NCBI RefSeq assembly: GCF_019720895.1
Contig: NZ_JAHKSH010000002.1
Coordinates: forward strand, 620,001 to 684,000
Direction: 5' to 3'
DNA length: 64,000 nt
Source of the DNA: Microbacterium salitolerans
Lineage (GTDB): Bacteria; Actinomycetota; Actinomycetes; Actinomycetales; Microbacteriaceae
Part shown: piece after piece, positions 35,789 through 45,322 of the stretch
How the letters are laid out: each line of letters opens with the position of its first letter
Numbering within the stretch: the first letter of the stretch is position 1
Translations under genes and position numbers: made by a program
The notes under the pieces: model-generated
Told to the model about the DNA's origin: nothing
What the model saw: only the letters and a program-made list of their open reading frames with translations
The model's database searches: none

Positions 35789-36107
35789 CGTGAGGGCGTC
35801 ACTTCTTTCACAGTCTGCGGAGGAAACGGGAGCCCCGCGCGGGTCACGCACCTGGTTGAGGAGGGGCGGATCGCGACTCGGAGCGAGCGGTCATCGACAT
35901 CCGACGCGAACTCGGCACCGTGGGCGGGGCGGCGACAGTTTGCACGACGCCGCCGCCTTTCGCAAATGGCGACGCGCGCGGCGCGCCTGGGGCTGCCGAT
36001 CGAGCAAACCTACGGCGCGCCCGCGTTATTCCCGTTTTCCCGGCTGCGCCGTGGCAACATGTGTGCGGATCGCGCCCCCGGCGGCGCTTTCGGCGGAGAG
36101 GAGCAGG
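35789..36107. other. Divergent gap between DUF4193 and sepH
   Basis: 319 bp with no supported gene on either strand. It must hold both promoters. Local AT-rich patches lie near 35938-35966 (inverted TTTGC / GCAAA) and 36026-36041 (GTTATTCCCGTTTTCC). GAGAGGAGCAGG ends directly before the sepH start and is a strong ribosome site. I could not fix a promoter for either gene. Confidence 0.5.
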
Positions 36108-37127
36108 ATGGAACAGCTGACCATCGTGGGCGCGGAGGGGCTGAGGCTCGTCCTCGCCACCGAACAGGGACAGCGCTTCACCCTCGACATCGACGACATG
36201 CTGCGCACGGAGGTGCGCAAGGCGCGCGCCGAGGCGGAGCCGAAGCCGCGCGAAGCAGGACCGAGCCCACGGGAGATCCAGGCCCATATCCGTTCGGGAA
36301 TGGCCGCCGAGCAGGTCGCGGAGCTGCTCTCCTGCGACATCGAGCGCGTCCGGCTCTTCGAGGGCCCTGTGCTCGCCGAGCGCGAGCACATCGTCGGGCG
36401 TGCGCTGGCGATGCCGGTGCTCACCGGTGTGCGGATCGACCAGGACGAGAATCCGACGTTCGGCACCGCGATCCGGCAGAAGCTCACCGAGCTGTCCGCG
36501 ACGAACGAGCGCTGGACGAGCTGGAAGGAGGACGAGGGGTGGGTCATCAAGCTCACCTTCGTCGCCTCATCCGTCGACCACGACGCCCGCTGGACATTCG
36601 ACCCGCGCCGGAGCGCACTTGCGCCCGCGAACGACGACGCGACGCAGCTCTCGCGCCAGGGCAAGATGCCCGACGGTCTCATCCCCCGACTGCGCGCGCT
36701 CGACGTCGTCGCGGACGAGAAGGACTCGTCGACGTTCGACGAGAAGGCGTTCCACGAGGACGCGCCTGTCCCCACTCCCGAACCCGAGCGCACAGCTGAC
36801 ACAGCTGATCTCCTCGAGGCCCTTCGCCGCAAGAGGGGCCAGCGCGAGGTGCCCCCTGCTCTCCATGACGACGACGAGCACGACGAGAGTGCGCCGCGCG
36901 GCCCGCAGCGCCCCGTCGCCATGATCGGTGCGATCGACCCCCGCGTGGAGGAGACGCCGCCAGCCGACGACGCGGAGGACAACGCGAACGAGAACGATGA
37001 CGACACTTCCGTCGAGGAGTCGGACGCGCGCGCCAAGCCGAGCGCGTCGGAGTCCGCGAAGCGCCGCGGCCGTCCCGCCATGCCGTCATGGGACGAGATC
37101 GTCTTCGGCGCGCGCGGCGACGACTGA
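36108..37127 (+). CDS. sepH: Cell division protein SepH
   Basis: Actinobacterial cell-division factor shown in Streptomyces and mycobacteria to bind FtsZ and promote its assembly. 339 residues. The N-terminal DUF3071 region (residues about 1-165) starts MEQLTIVGAEGLRLVLATEQG. It includes a helix-turn-helix (PSPREIQAHIRSGMAAEQVA) and WTSWKEDEGWVIKLTF. The rest is acidic and disordered, ending PSWDEIVFGARGDD, a conserved tail. The ATG at 36108 has a strong ribosome site. The downstream gene is convergent. Confidence 0.92.
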   Translation: MEQLTIVGAEGLRLVLATEQGQRFTLDIDDMLRTEVRKARAEAEPKPREAGPSPREIQAHIRSGMAAEQVAELLSCDIERVRLFEGPVLAEREHIVGRALAMPVLTGVRIDQDENPTFGTAIRQKLTELSATNERWTSWKEDEGWVIKLTFVASSVDHDARWTFDPRRSALAPANDDATQLSRQGKMPDGLIPRLRALDVVADEKDSSTFDEKAFHEDAPVPTPEPERTADTADLLEALRRKRGQREVPPALHDDDEHDESAPRGPQRPVAMIGAIDPRVEETPPADDAEDNANENDDDTSVEESDARAKPSASESAKRRGRPAMPSWDEIVFGARGDD

Positions 37128-37134
37128 CGTCGAT

Positions 37135-38268
37135 TCAGTTCGCGTATGCGCCGAGCCGGATGAGCGGCACGGACGTCTCCTCCGGCGTGATGGATCCATG
37201 CTGGCCGATCATCTTCTGCGGCCCCTTGTCGGCCAGACGATCATCGTAGAACGCCCAGCTGCCGCGCGCCGCGACGAGGACGTCGCCGATGCGCGCGGGC
37301 ACGTGAGGTGACATGACCGTGCCGAACAGCCCATCGGACAGCGCCTGCTCTCGCGTCGAGACGTCCGCCGTCTGCGCAGACTCTCGGCGCCATCTCTCGG
37401 CGAGCTCGTCGGCGTCGACGCCGCCCTCTCGATAGACGTGGAGGAGCCTCGGCTCTCCTCCGAGGTGACGGACGCCATCGAGGCGCGGATCACCGTCCGC
37501 GAGCAGCACATGGCGGTGGCGCGGCACGTCGATCATGCCGTGGTCGGCCGTGACCACGGCGCCGACCGTGGGCGGCAGACTCAGAGCAGGGCGGAGCGCG
37601 AGATCGATCGCCTCCAGCGTCTGCGTCCACGCGTCGGAGTCCACACCATGACGATGTCCGACCTGATCGAGTTCGGGCAGGTAGCAGTACACGAACGAGT
37701 CGGGCTCCTGTGATGCGAGAGCGCAGGCGACCTGCACACGCTGCGCAAGGTCGTCCTCTCCGATGTACTCGGCGCCTCGCATGATCGCCGAGGTGAGCCC
37801 GGTGGATTCGTACGCGGTCATGCCCACCGCGTACCCCCGGATCCCTGCCCTCGACGCGCGCTGGAAGACCGTCTCGGAGCGCTGCCAGGTGTCAGGATCC
37901 AGGCCGTCGCGCTCGTACCCGTTGAGCTGGTTGGTGAGCACATCGCGGTCGGGATCGAGCGTGCGGTAGCCCACGAGGCCGTGTTCTCCGGGCTCCGCGC
38001 CCGTCAGAATCGAGGTGAGCGCGGCGGCCGTCGTCGAGGGGAAGACGGTGCGCGCAACATGCTTCTTGGGCATCGCACCGGCGAGATGGCGCGCATGCGC
38101 ACGATGCGCACGCAGCTGGATCGCCCCGAGACCGTCGACGACGAACACGACGCCTGAGATCGCAGCAGGCAGCCACGTGCTCTCGCCACGCAGAGATCGG
38201 AGCATCTCGGGCGCCACTCCGGCGAGACTCCGGGCAGCCGCGGGCCCCACAGGTAGGATCTTCTGCAT
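37135..38268 (-). CDS. Alkaline phosphatase-superfamily phosphodiesterase/nucleotide pyrophosphatase
   Basis: 377 residues, cytoplasmic by appearance. The metal-site Asp is in [13 protein letters not shown], with nucleophile Thr in [17 protein letters not shown]. Other metal ligands are in [15 protein letters not shown] and [10 protein letters not shown], and a late His in LLHVYREGG. This matches the type I phosphodiesterase/nucleotide pyrophosphatase family; the substrate is not predictable. The ATG at 38268 is chosen because upstream codons look random. Divergent from topoisomerase subunit A; convergent with sepH. Confidence 0.88.
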   Translation of the reverse strand: MQKILPVGPAAARSLAGVAPEMLRSLRGESTWLPAAISGVVFVVDGLGAIQLRAHRAHARHLAGAMPKKHVARTVFPSTTAAALTSILTGAEPGEHGLVGYRTLDPDRDVLTNQLNGYERDGLDPDTWQRSETVFQRASRAGIRGYAVGMTAYESTGLTSAIMRGAEYIGEDDLAQRVQVACALASQEPDSFVYCYLPELDQVGHRHGVDSDAWTQTLEAIDLALRPALSLPPTVGAVVTADHGMIDVPRHRHVLLADGDPRLDGVRHLGGEPRLLHVYREGGVDADELAERWRRESAQTADVSTREQALSDGLFGTVMSPHVPARIGDVLVAARGSWAFYDDRLADKGPQKMIGQHGSITPEETSVPLIRLGAYAN

Positions 38269-38378
38269 CCGGGCCAGTCTCGCACAGCACCCGACACGCA
38301 CCCTTGTGCCGACATCACCCGCGCAGAGCGGAACGGGCGAGACCCCGCACACGACGTCCCATCCAGAAGGAGGGCTGC

Positions 38379-40823
38379 ATGGCGCGCACGCAGGAACCCG
38401 CCGCCTCACCGGCCGACGAGCGCATCGAAGACATCGCTCTCGAGAGCGAGATGCAGGATTCGTACCTCGAGTACGCCTACTCGGTGATCTACTCCCGCGC
38501 GCTTCCCGACGCGCGCGACGGCCTCAAGCCCGTCCAGCGACGCATCCTGTACCAGATGGCCGAGATGGGCCTCCGTCCGGACCGCGGGCACGTGAAGAGC
38601 GCACGCGTCGTCGGCGATGTGATGGGCAAGCTCCACCCCCACGGCGACAGCGCGATCTACGACGCCCTCGTGCGCCTGTCGCAGGACTTCGCGATGCGGG
38701 TGCCGCTGGTCGACGGTCACGGCAACTTCGGCTCCCTTGACGACGGACCGGCCGCGTCTCGATACACGGAGGCGCGACTCGACCGCTCCGCCCTGCGGAT
38801 GACCGAGCATCTCAGCGAGGACGTCGTCGACTTCGTGCCGAACTACGACGGCCAGTACCAGCAGCCCGATGTGCTGCCCGCGGCGTACCCGAACCTCCTC
38901 GTGAACGGCGCCACGGGCATCGCGGTCGGCATGGCGACGAACATGGCGCCCCACAACCTCATCGAGGTCGTGGGCGCCGCGACGCACCTCCTGGAGCATC
39001 CCGAGGCGACGACGGACGACCTCATGCAGTTCGTGCCGGGCCCGGACTTCCCCTCGGGCGGCATCATCATGGGACTCGACGGCGTCCGCGACGCCTACGA
39101 GACCGGTCGCGGATCCGTCAAGGTCCGTGCGAAGACGACGATCGAGCAGATCGGGCCGCGACGCACCGGCATCGTCGTGACCGAGCTCCCGTACATGGTC
39201 GGCCCGGAGCGCGTGATCGAGAAGCTCAAGGACGCCGTGCAGTCGAAGAAGCTGCAGGGCATCAGCGACGTGAACGACCTCTCGGACCGCAAGCACGGCC
39301 TGCGGCTCGTGATCGGTGTGAAGACCGGCTTCGATCCCGCAGCGGTGCTCGAGCGCCTCTTCCGCCTGACGCCGCTCGAGGACTCCTTCGGCTTCAACAA
39401 CGTCGCGCTCGTCGACGGCCAGCCGTCGACGCTCGGCCTGCGGGACATGCTCGTCGTGTACGTGAACCACCGCATCGAGGTCGTGACGCGCCGCACGACG
39501 TACCGTCTCCGGCGCCGGCGCGAGCGCCTGCACCTGGTCGAGGGCCTGCTCGTCGCCATCCTCGACATCGACGAGGTCATCCAGGTGATCCGCACGTCCG
39601 AGACGAGCGACGAGGCGAGGACGCGCCTCTGCCAGGTGTTCGACCTCGACGAGGTGCAGGCGGAGTACATCCTCGAACTGCGCCTGCGGCGGCTCACGAA
39701 GTTCTCGCGCATCGAGCTCGAGACCGAGCGCGACGAGCTGCTCGCCGAGATCGCCCAGCTCGAGGAGCTGCTGGGGTCCGAAGCGCTGATCCGGCGTCAG
39801 GTGGCGCGCGAGCTCGAGGCCGTGTCCGACGAGCTCGGCACGCCCCGCCGCACGGTGCTCATGAATGCGCGCCCGCAGCCGAAGCGCCCCGCCAAGTCGG
39901 GAGACGCGGACCTGCAGATCGCCGATGCCCCCACGCTCGTCGCACTGTCGACGACCGGACGCGCCGTGCGCATCGATGCGCCCGAGGGCGAGCAGATCGC
40001 CCCTCCCGCGCGACGCAGCAAGCACGACGCGATCCTGTCGACGGCCATCACGACGGTGCGCGGCGAGATCGGCGCCATCACGTCCTCGGGCCGCCTGCTG
40101 CGGTTCTCCCCCATCGATCTGCCGTCGGTCCCCCCGACGTCGATCTCGCTCGGCGCGGGCCAACGGCTGCGCGACTACATCGGGCTCACCGACAAGAACG
40201 AGGACATCCTCGGCCTCGTCGTGCCCAGCAGCGACACGCCCCTCGCACTGGGCACCGCGGGCGGCGTCGTCAAGCGCATCGTGCCGTCGACACTGGCTGT
40301 GCGCCCCGAGCTGGAGATCATCTCGCTCAAGTCGGGCGATCGCGTGGTCGGCGTCGCGGACGCCGCAGACGATGCTGACGTCGTGTTCGTCACGACCGAT
40401 GCCCGACTGCTGCGCTTCTCCGCATCGGCCGTTCGTCCTCAGGGCGCCTCGGCGAGCGGCATGGCCGGCATCAAGCTGTCGCCCGGCTCCTCCGCTCTGT
40501 TCTTCGGATCCGTGACCGGCGACGGCAACGTCGTCGTGACCGTCTCGACCGCAGAGGGGACCATCCTCGGCACCGATGCGGGCCGTGCGAAGATCAGCGA
40601 CTTCGGCGAGTATCCGACAAAGGGCCGCGGCACGGGCGGCGTACGCGCACATGCCTTCCTGAAGGGCGAGGATCACCTGCAGATCGCCTGGGCGGGCCCC
40701 GACCCCGCCTACGCGCTCGATGCAAAGGGCGCCGTCCGGAAGATTCCGATGACACTCTCGAAGCGCGACGGCTCCGGGCAGCCGCTAGAGGCGCCGCTGG
40801 CCACGATCGGTCGCGCGCTGTAG
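38379..40823 (+). CDS. parC: Type IIA topoisomerase subunit A (topoisomerase IV ParC-like)
   Basis: DNA cleavage and religation subunit; with subunit B it decatenates chromosomes. 814 residues. The quinolone-region block is [21 protein letters not shown], the active-site Tyr is in [11 protein letters not shown], and the coiled-coil tower region holds [15 protein letters not shown]. The C-terminal beta-pinwheel region has repeats, but I see no GyrA-box, which together with the separate location favours ParC over GyrA. The N-terminal extension is 20 residues. Ribosome site AGAAGGAGG precedes 38379. Convergent with subunit B. Confidence 0.92.
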   Translation: MARTQEPAASPADERIEDIALESEMQDSYLEYAYSVIYSRALPDARDGLKPVQRRILYQMAEMGLRPDRGHVKSARVVGDVMGKLHPHGDSAIYDALVRLSQDFAMRVPLVDGHGNFGSLDDGPAASRYTEARLDRSALRMTEHLSEDVVDFVPNYDGQYQQPDVLPAAYPNLLVNGATGIAVGMATNMAPHNLIEVVGAATHLLEHPEATTDDLMQFVPGPDFPSGGIIMGLDGVRDAYETGRGSVKVRAKTTIEQIGPRRTGIVVTELPYMVGPERVIEKLKDAVQSKKLQGISDVNDLSDRKHGLRLVIGVKTGFDPAAVLERLFRLTPLEDSFGFNNVALVDGQPSTLGLRDMLVVYVNHRIEVVTRRTTYRLRRRRERLHLVEGLLVAILDIDEVIQVIRTSETSDEARTRLCQVFDLDEVQAEYILELRLRRLTKFSRIELETERDELLAEIAQLEELLGSEALIRRQVARELEAVSDELGTPRRTVLMNARPQPKRPAKSGDADLQIADAPTLVALSTTGRAVRIDAPEGEQIAPPARRSKHDAILSTAITTVRGEIGAITSSGRLLRFSPIDLPSVPPTSISLGAGQRLRDYIGLTDKNEDILGLVVPSSDTPLALGTAGGVVKRIVPSTLAVRPELEIISLKSGDRVVGVADAADDADVVFVTTDARLLRFSASAVRPQGASASGMAGIKLSPGSSALFFGSVTGDGNVVVTVSTAEGTILGTDAGRAKISDFGEYPTKGRGTGGVRAHAFLKGEDHLQIAWAGPDPAYALDAKGAVRKIPMTLSKRDGSGQPLEAPLATIGRAL

Positions 40824-40910
40824 GAGATCCCCTCTCGACGCGACGGTCGACGAGCGCCGGAGGCATCGTGCGGGAGACGGCTCTGACGCACGTCGCGGCC
40901 GACGCGTCCT

Positions 40911-40934
40911 CCCCCGCCCACCGGCGGGCGGGGG
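40911..40934. terminator. Terminator between convergent topoisomerase genes
   Basis: 9-base arms CCCCCGCCC (40911-40919) and GGGCGGGGG (40926-40934) with a 6-base loop, next to the subunit B stop codon. Confidence 0.65.
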
Positions 40935-43028
40935 CTATGCGTCGATCGCCTCCTTGTCGAGGCGCGCCGCTCCCTGGACGATGAAGTTGCGCCGCGGCGC
41001 CACCTCGCTCCCCATGAGCATCTCGAACACGTGGCCCGCCTCCTCGGCGTCCTCCATGCGCACGCGACGCAGGAGGCGGCCGTCGCGCGACATCGTCGTG
41101 TCAGCGAGCTGATCGGCATCCATCTCGCCGAGGCCCTTGTAGCGCTGAATCGGCTCCTGCCAGCGCTTGTTCTGCCGGCGCAGCTTGGCGAGCAGGGTGT
41201 TCAGCTCGCGATCGCTGTAGGTGTAGATCGTCTCGTTCGGCTTCGATCCCGGATTCATGACGATCACCCGGTGCAGAGGCGGAACAGCCGCATAGACGCG
41301 CCCGTGCTCGATGAGCGGGCGCATGTACCGATAGAACAGCGTGAGGAGCAGCGTCCGGATGTGGGCGCCGTCGACGTCGGCGTCGCTCAGGATGATGACC
41401 TTGCCGTAGCGGGCCACGTCGATGTCGAAGGACCGTCCCGAACCCGCGCCGACCACCTGGATCAGCGCGGCGCACTCGGCGTTCGAGAGCATGTCGCCGA
41501 TCGACGCCTTCTGCGTATTGAGGATCTTCCCGCGGATGGGGAAGAGCGCCTGATACTCGCTGTCGCGTGCCTTGCGCGCCGTTCCGAGCGCCGAGTCTCC
41601 CTCGACGATGAACAGCTCGGAGTTCGACACGTCGTTCGAACGGCAGTCGATGAGCTTGGCCGGAAGCGACGACGACTCGAGCGCGTTCTTGCGGCGCTGC
41701 GTCTCCTTGTGGGCACGGGCCGAGACGCGCGCCTTCATCTCGCTCACGACCTTGTCGAGCAGCATCGACACCTGGCTCTTGTCGTCGCGCTTGGTCGACG
41801 TGAACCGGTGCTTCATCCCCTCGCGCACGACCTTCGCGACGATGGCCCGCACGGCAGGAGTGCCGAGCACTTCCTTCGTCTGGCCCTCGAACTGCGGTTC
41901 GGGCAGGCTGACGTTGAGCACGGCGGTGAGCCCCGCGAGCACGTCGTCCTTCTCGAGCTTGTCGTTTCCGACCTTGAGCCGACGGGCGTTCTTGTCGACC
42001 TCCGCGCGCAGCTGCTTCGTGAGCTCCTGCTCGAAGCCCTGCTGGTGCGTGCCGCCCTTGGGCGTCGCGATGATGTTCACGAACGACCGCATGATCGTGT
42101 CGTATCCCGTGCCCCAGCGCAGCGCGATGTCGACGCGGCACTCCCGTTCGACCTCGGTCGAGCGCATGGAGCCATCGGGCTGCAGCGTCGGGACCGTCTC
42201 GGTGAAGCTTCCCGTCCCCTCGAGCCTCCAGGTGTCCGTGACCGGGGCATCCATCGAGAGGAACTCGACGAACTCGCCGAGGCCGCCGTCGAAGCGGTAG
42301 GAGCTCTCCTTCACACCGACCTCGGGGTCGTCGGCCGCGCGCTCATCGCGGATGACGATCTCGAGCCCCGGCACGAGGAATGCCGTCTGACGGGCGCGGG
42401 TGACGAGCTCCTCGTACTGGAAGGCGGCGTCGCTCGTGAAGATCTGACGATCGGCCCAGTACCGCACGCGCGTGCCGGTGACGCCGCGCTTCGTCTTGCC
42501 GATGACGCGCAGTTCGCTGTTCTTCTCGAACGGCGTGAACGGCGCATCCGGGCGCGCCTCACCGGTATCTCCGAAGATGCCGGGCTCACCCCGGTGGAAG
42601 CTCATCGCGTGCGTCTTGCCGCCGCGGTCGACCTCGACATCGAGACGCTCGCTGAGCGCGTTCACGACCGACGCCCCCACGCCGTGCAGGCCGCCGGAGG
42701 CCGCGTAGGACCCGCCGCCGAACTTCCCGCCGGCATGGAGCTTCGTGTACACGACCTCGACGCCCGTGAGGCCGGTGCGCGGCTCGACGTCGACGGGCAC
42801 GCCTCGGCCGCGATCCTGGACCTCGACGCTGCCGTCGTGGCGGAGCACGACCTCGATGCGATCGCCGTTGCCGGCGACGGCCTCGTCGACCGAGTTGTCG
42901 ATGATCTCCCAGAGGCAGTGCATGAGCCCGGGCGAGCCGTTCGAGCCGATGTACATGCCCGGGCGCTTGCGAACGGCCTCCAGGCCTTCCAGCACCTGCA
43001 GATGATGGGCGGAGTACTCAGCTGTCAC
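40935..43028 (-). CDS. parE: Type IIA topoisomerase subunit B (topoisomerase IV ParE-like)
   Basis: ATPase subunit. 697 residues. The GHKL ATP-binding motifs are LWEIIDNSVDEAVAGNG, VEVQDRGRGVPVD and GGKFGGGSYAASGGLHGVGASVVNAL (quoted in part). The transducer follows. The TOPRIM domain has LFIVEGDSALGTA and VIILSDADVDGAHIRTLLLT. The C-terminal YKGLGEMDADQL block is complete. GTG at 43028 gives VTAEYSAHHLQVLEGLEAVRKRPGMYIGS-type start and has AGGA upstream. Convergent with parC and divergent from a zinc-ribbon gene. Confidence 0.93.
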   Translation of the reverse strand: MTAEYSAHHLQVLEGLEAVRKRPGMYIGSNGSPGLMHCLWEIIDNSVDEAVAGNGDRIEVVLRHDGSVEVQDRGRGVPVDVEPRTGLTGVEVVYTKLHAGGKFGGGSYAASGGLHGVGASVVNALSERLDVEVDRGGKTHAMSFHRGEPGIFGDTGEARPDAPFTPFEKNSELRVIGKTKRGVTGTRVRYWADRQIFTSDAAFQYEELVTRARQTAFLVPGLEIVIRDERAADDPEVGVKESSYRFDGGLGEFVEFLSMDAPVTDTWRLEGTGSFTETVPTLQPDGSMRSTEVERECRVDIALRWGTGYDTIMRSFVNIIATPKGGTHQQGFEQELTKQLRAEVDKNARRLKVGNDKLEKDDVLAGLTAVLNVSLPEPQFEGQTKEVLGTPAVRAIVAKVVREGMKHRFTSTKRDDKSQVSMLLDKVVSEMKARVSARAHKETQRRKNALESSSLPAKLIDCRSNDVSNSELFIVEGDSALGTARKARDSEYQALFPIRGKILNTQKASIGDMLSNAECAALIQVVGAGSGRSFDIDVARYGKVIILSDADVDGAHIRTLLLTLFYRYMRPLIEHGRVYAAVPPLHRVIVMNPGSKPNETIYTYSDRELNTLLAKLRRQNKRWQEPIQRYKGLGEMDADQLADTTMSRDGRLLRRVRMEDAEEAGHVFEMLMGSEVAPRRNFIVQGAARLDKEAIDA

Positions 43029-43227
43029 GATGTTCGATCCTATCTTCGAATCCGTCCGGCGCCGCGCTGACACTCCCGCGGCCGGACTCCCGCTGCGAGG
43101 ATCCGAGTCGTCGTACGCCCAGCGCGAAATGTGCCGCCGTTTCGGGAAGCTCACGGGGGCCGGCGTGGTTGTATGGAGGACAGACGAAGACGTGGATCTG
43201 CTGAACGACAACGAAGGAGGCAGCCCG

Positions 43228-43449
43228 ATGACTGCGACGACGACCGCCGATGCACCTGTCTCGCACCGCCTCACCGCGGCTGACCGCTGCGACGCATGCG
43301 GAGCGCAGGCCTACATCGCCGCCGAGGTGGGAGGCAGCGAGCTGCTCTACTGCGCGCACCACGGCCGCAAGTTCGAAGAGAAGCTTCGCGCCGTCGCCAC
43401 CGCGTGGCACGACGAGACCGAGAAGCTCGACGCGGAGGCCGCGAACTGA
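43228..43449 (+). CDS. Small zinc-ribbon-like protein (DUF7455 type)
   Basis: 73 residues. Core HRLTAADRCDACGAQAYIAA with CxxC, then ELLYCAHHGRKF with a Cys-x2-His, forming a likely single zinc site. Acidic C-terminus. Strong AAGGAGG ribosome site before the ATG at 43228. The small protein sits between topoisomerase subunit B and a terminator, a conserved actinobacterial position; function unknown. Confidence 0.85.
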   Translation: MTATTTADAPVSHRLTAADRCDACGAQAYIAAEVGGSELLYCAHHGRKFEEKLRAVATAWHDETEKLDAEAAN

Positions 43450-43458
43450 GACTTCCCG

Positions 43459-43496
43459 AAGAGCCCCTCCCGACCCGCCGTCGGGAGGGGCTCTTT
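43459..43496 (+). terminator. Rho-independent terminator after the zinc-ribbon gene
   Basis: GAGCCCCTCCCGAC (43461-43474) pairs with GTCGGGAGGGGCTC (43480-43493), flanked by AA and TTT. It can also act for the convergent racemase gene on the other strand. Confidence 0.88.
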
Positions 43497-43522
43497 CTGT
43501 GCGGCGACGGGGCGCTCGACGC

Positions 43523-44563
43523 TCAGAGGTAGGCGCGTGGGACCAGAGGCGAGATCCGGAGGAGCGGCTCCTCCCCGACCGTGCCGATCGCTTCGCCGAG
43601 GTCGGTCGGCGTCGGCTCCCCTGATGCGCCCGACCCGAAGATGACGACCTCGTCGTCGAGCGCCGCGCCCGGCCAGGCCGCAACGAACGCCTCGAACGGG
43701 TCCACGCGGAGAAGCTCCCGCGGACCGGCGGGCGTCGACACCGAGACGCGGCCGCCCAACGTCGACGGGAGGCCATCGACGGCGCCGATGCCGATGCGCA
43801 CGCCCGCGTCGACCACCCCGGTCACGCGGGCCACAAGCGAGGACACGGGAGCGATTCCGGGGAGGTCGGGGCCGTCTTCGGAGCGCACGCCGAAGCAGAA
43901 CGCGCCCACGCGCACCAGGTCGTAGCGGAACTCCGGGCGGTGCCACGAGGCCGCGCTCGCCGCGAGGTGGCGCACATCGGGATCCAGCCCAGCGGCGCGC
44001 GCCGCGTCGACCGCGTCGTCGAAGACGGCGCGGGAGACATCGTCCTCGTCGTCGCTCGCCTCCGCGATATGGCTCCAGATCCCCGTCACGCGGATCCTGC
44101 TCTCGCGCTCCCAGCCACGCGCGGCCGCACAGAATTCGGCCCACGCCTCAGGACGGACGCCGTTGCGGTGGAGCCCGGTGTCGATCTTGAGATGAACCGG
44201 CGCGACGACGCCCGCGCTGCGGGCCGCGCGCGCGATCCGCTCGAGATACGAGATATCGCCGACGCCGAGTTCGAGGCCTCCTCGTATGCCCGCTTCCGCC
44301 TCTTCCTCGGACACGGTCATCCATGCCAGTACGCGCGCACGATCACCTGCTTCGGCCTTCGCGCGGAGCGAGCTCGCCAGGTCGATGCCGCCGAACCAGA
44401 CCGCCCCCGCATCGAGGGCGGCATCGACGATGGGCTCGACACCCTGGGCATAGGCGTCGTCCTTGATGACGACGAGCACCTCCGCGGGCGCCATGCGCGC
44501 TCGCACGGCACGAACATTCCGGCGGAGGCGTCCGAGGTCGACGCGCAGCTCTGCCGTGTTCAC
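43523..44563 (-). CDS. Alanine-racemase-like protein B: PLP barrel intact, catalytic Tyr segment lost
   Basis: 346 residues. The barrel is complete: PLP lysine in LVVIKDDAYAQG (near residue 34), KIDTGLHRNG with the conserved Arg, WSHIAEASDDE with His, HLAASAASW with Ser, and VRVGAFCFG with the Arg that contacts the pyridine nitrogen. In the C-terminal domain the segment that carries the catalytic Tyr (GVSYG...) is deleted: RVTGVVDAGVRIGIGAVDG joins directly to the following strand. The usual GRVxMD motif is replaced by LRVDPFEAFV. The end is VPRAYL. GTG at 44563 overlaps the stop of the upstream partner (GTGA) and has GGGAGG upstream. Probably needs partner A to supply the missing acid/base residues. 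Confidence 0.88.
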   Translation of the reverse strand: MNTAELRVDLGRLRRNVRAVRARMAPAEVLVVIKDDAYAQGVEPIVDAALDAGAVWFGGIDLASSLRAKAEAGDRARVLAWMTVSEEEAEAGIRGGLELGVGDISYLERIARAARSAGVVAPVHLKIDTGLHRNGVRPEAWAEFCAAARGWERESRIRVTGIWSHIAEASDDEDDVSRAVFDDAVDAARAAGLDPDVRHLAASAASWHRPEFRYDLVRVGAFCFGVRSEDGPDLPGIAPVSSLVARVTGVVDAGVRIGIGAVDGLPSTLGGRVSVSTPAGPRELLRVDPFEAFVAAWPGAALDDEVVIFGSGASGEPTPTDLGEAIGTVGEEPLLRISPLVPRAYL

Positions 44564-45237
44564 GGGACCACCTCCCGCGGAGCGGACAGCCCCACCACGG
44601 CGACGAGCTCCAGCGCCGACCAACCCGTGGCACGCACCCAGTCGTCGAGCAGATGCGGGGCGGATCCTCCGAAGTACACGGCCTCCGCGCCGGACTCCAG
44701 CTCCAGATCGCTGCCGATGTCGACCACGCACACGTCCATCGCCACGCGGCCGATGATGGGGCGTTCCGCGTCTCCGAAGCGCACGGACGCCGTTCCGCCG
44801 ATCGCGCGTGCCACGCCCTGCGCGTATCCGCCAGAGATCAGCGCGGCGTTGGTGTCGCTCGTCGCGCGATGCCTGTAGCCATACGAGACACCGTCGCCGG
44901 CGCGCAGGCGCTTCGTCTGCAGGACGGGGGCCGCGAACGTCAGTGCGGGGGCTCCACGTCCGTTCAGCCCGTAGACGGCATCGAGATCGAGGGCCGGCCC
45001 CGCCGACGGATGCATCCCGAGCGCCACGGCATCAGCGGGCTCGTCCGTGCGCGCCGCGGTCACGCCCGCGGCGCGTGCGGACTCCGCCACCGTCGCGGCG
45101 CCGTGGCCGCACGCGTCGCGACGCAGATCCACGACGACATCGCGACGGCCTGCGGCCGCCGCGGCGATATTTTTCTCGAGCGCCGCGCGCGACACACGCA
45201 CCCGCGGAGCGCTCATGCTCAGAGTCGACTCACTCAT
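44560..45237 (-). CDS. Alanine-racemase-like protein A: C-terminal domain intact, barrel mostly lost
   Basis: 225 residues, against about 370 for a normal alanine racemase. The region equal to the PLP-lysine motif reads VDLRRDACGHG: Arg where Lys should be, Cys where Tyr should be. About 150 residues of barrel with the PLP-binding Arg, His and Ser are missing; the protein then passes to LDAVYGLNG and a complete C-terminal domain: GDGVSYGYRHRATSDT with the catalytic Tyr, ISGGYAQGVARA, and IIGRVAMDVCVVDIG. So it holds what partner B lacks. Start ATG 45237; a second Met at 45216 is possible. A TAGTCT -10 element ends 8 bases upstream, so the transcript may be leaderless. Alone it cannot be a PLP racemase. 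Confidence 0.88.
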   Translation of the reverse strand: MSESTLSMSAPRVRVSRAALEKNIAAAAAGRRDVVVDLRRDACGHGAATVAESARAAGVTAARTDEPADAVALGMHPSAGPALDLDAVYGLNGRGAPALTFAAPVLQTKRLRAGDGVSYGYRHRATSDTNAALISGGYAQGVARAIGGTASVRFGDAERPIIGRVAMDVCVVDIGSDLELESGAEAVYFGGSAPHLLDDWVRATGWSALELVAVVGLSAPREVVP

Positions 45238-45241
45238 CCGA

Positions 45242-45252
45242 CCTAGACTAGG
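45242..45252 (-). promoter_or_regulatory. -10 element and palindrome before the racemase pair
   Basis: CCTAG-A-CTAGG is a perfect 11-base palindrome. On the minus strand it contains TAGTCT (45250-45245), placed so that transcription would begin at or next to the ATG at 45237. It may be both a leaderless promoter and an operator; inferred. Confidence 0.45.
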
Positions 45253-45322
45253 CGGCGCCCGCCTGAGCGCGTACCCAGCGATCCGCATACGGGCACCGAC
45301 TTCCCGCCGACCCGGAGGATCC

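Noticed and set aside
38379-43028. Calling the topoisomerase genes gyrA/gyrB
   Set aside because: They are convergent, away from dnaA/recF, and next to the small zinc-ribbon gene, which fits topoisomerase IV better; no GyrA-box was seen.
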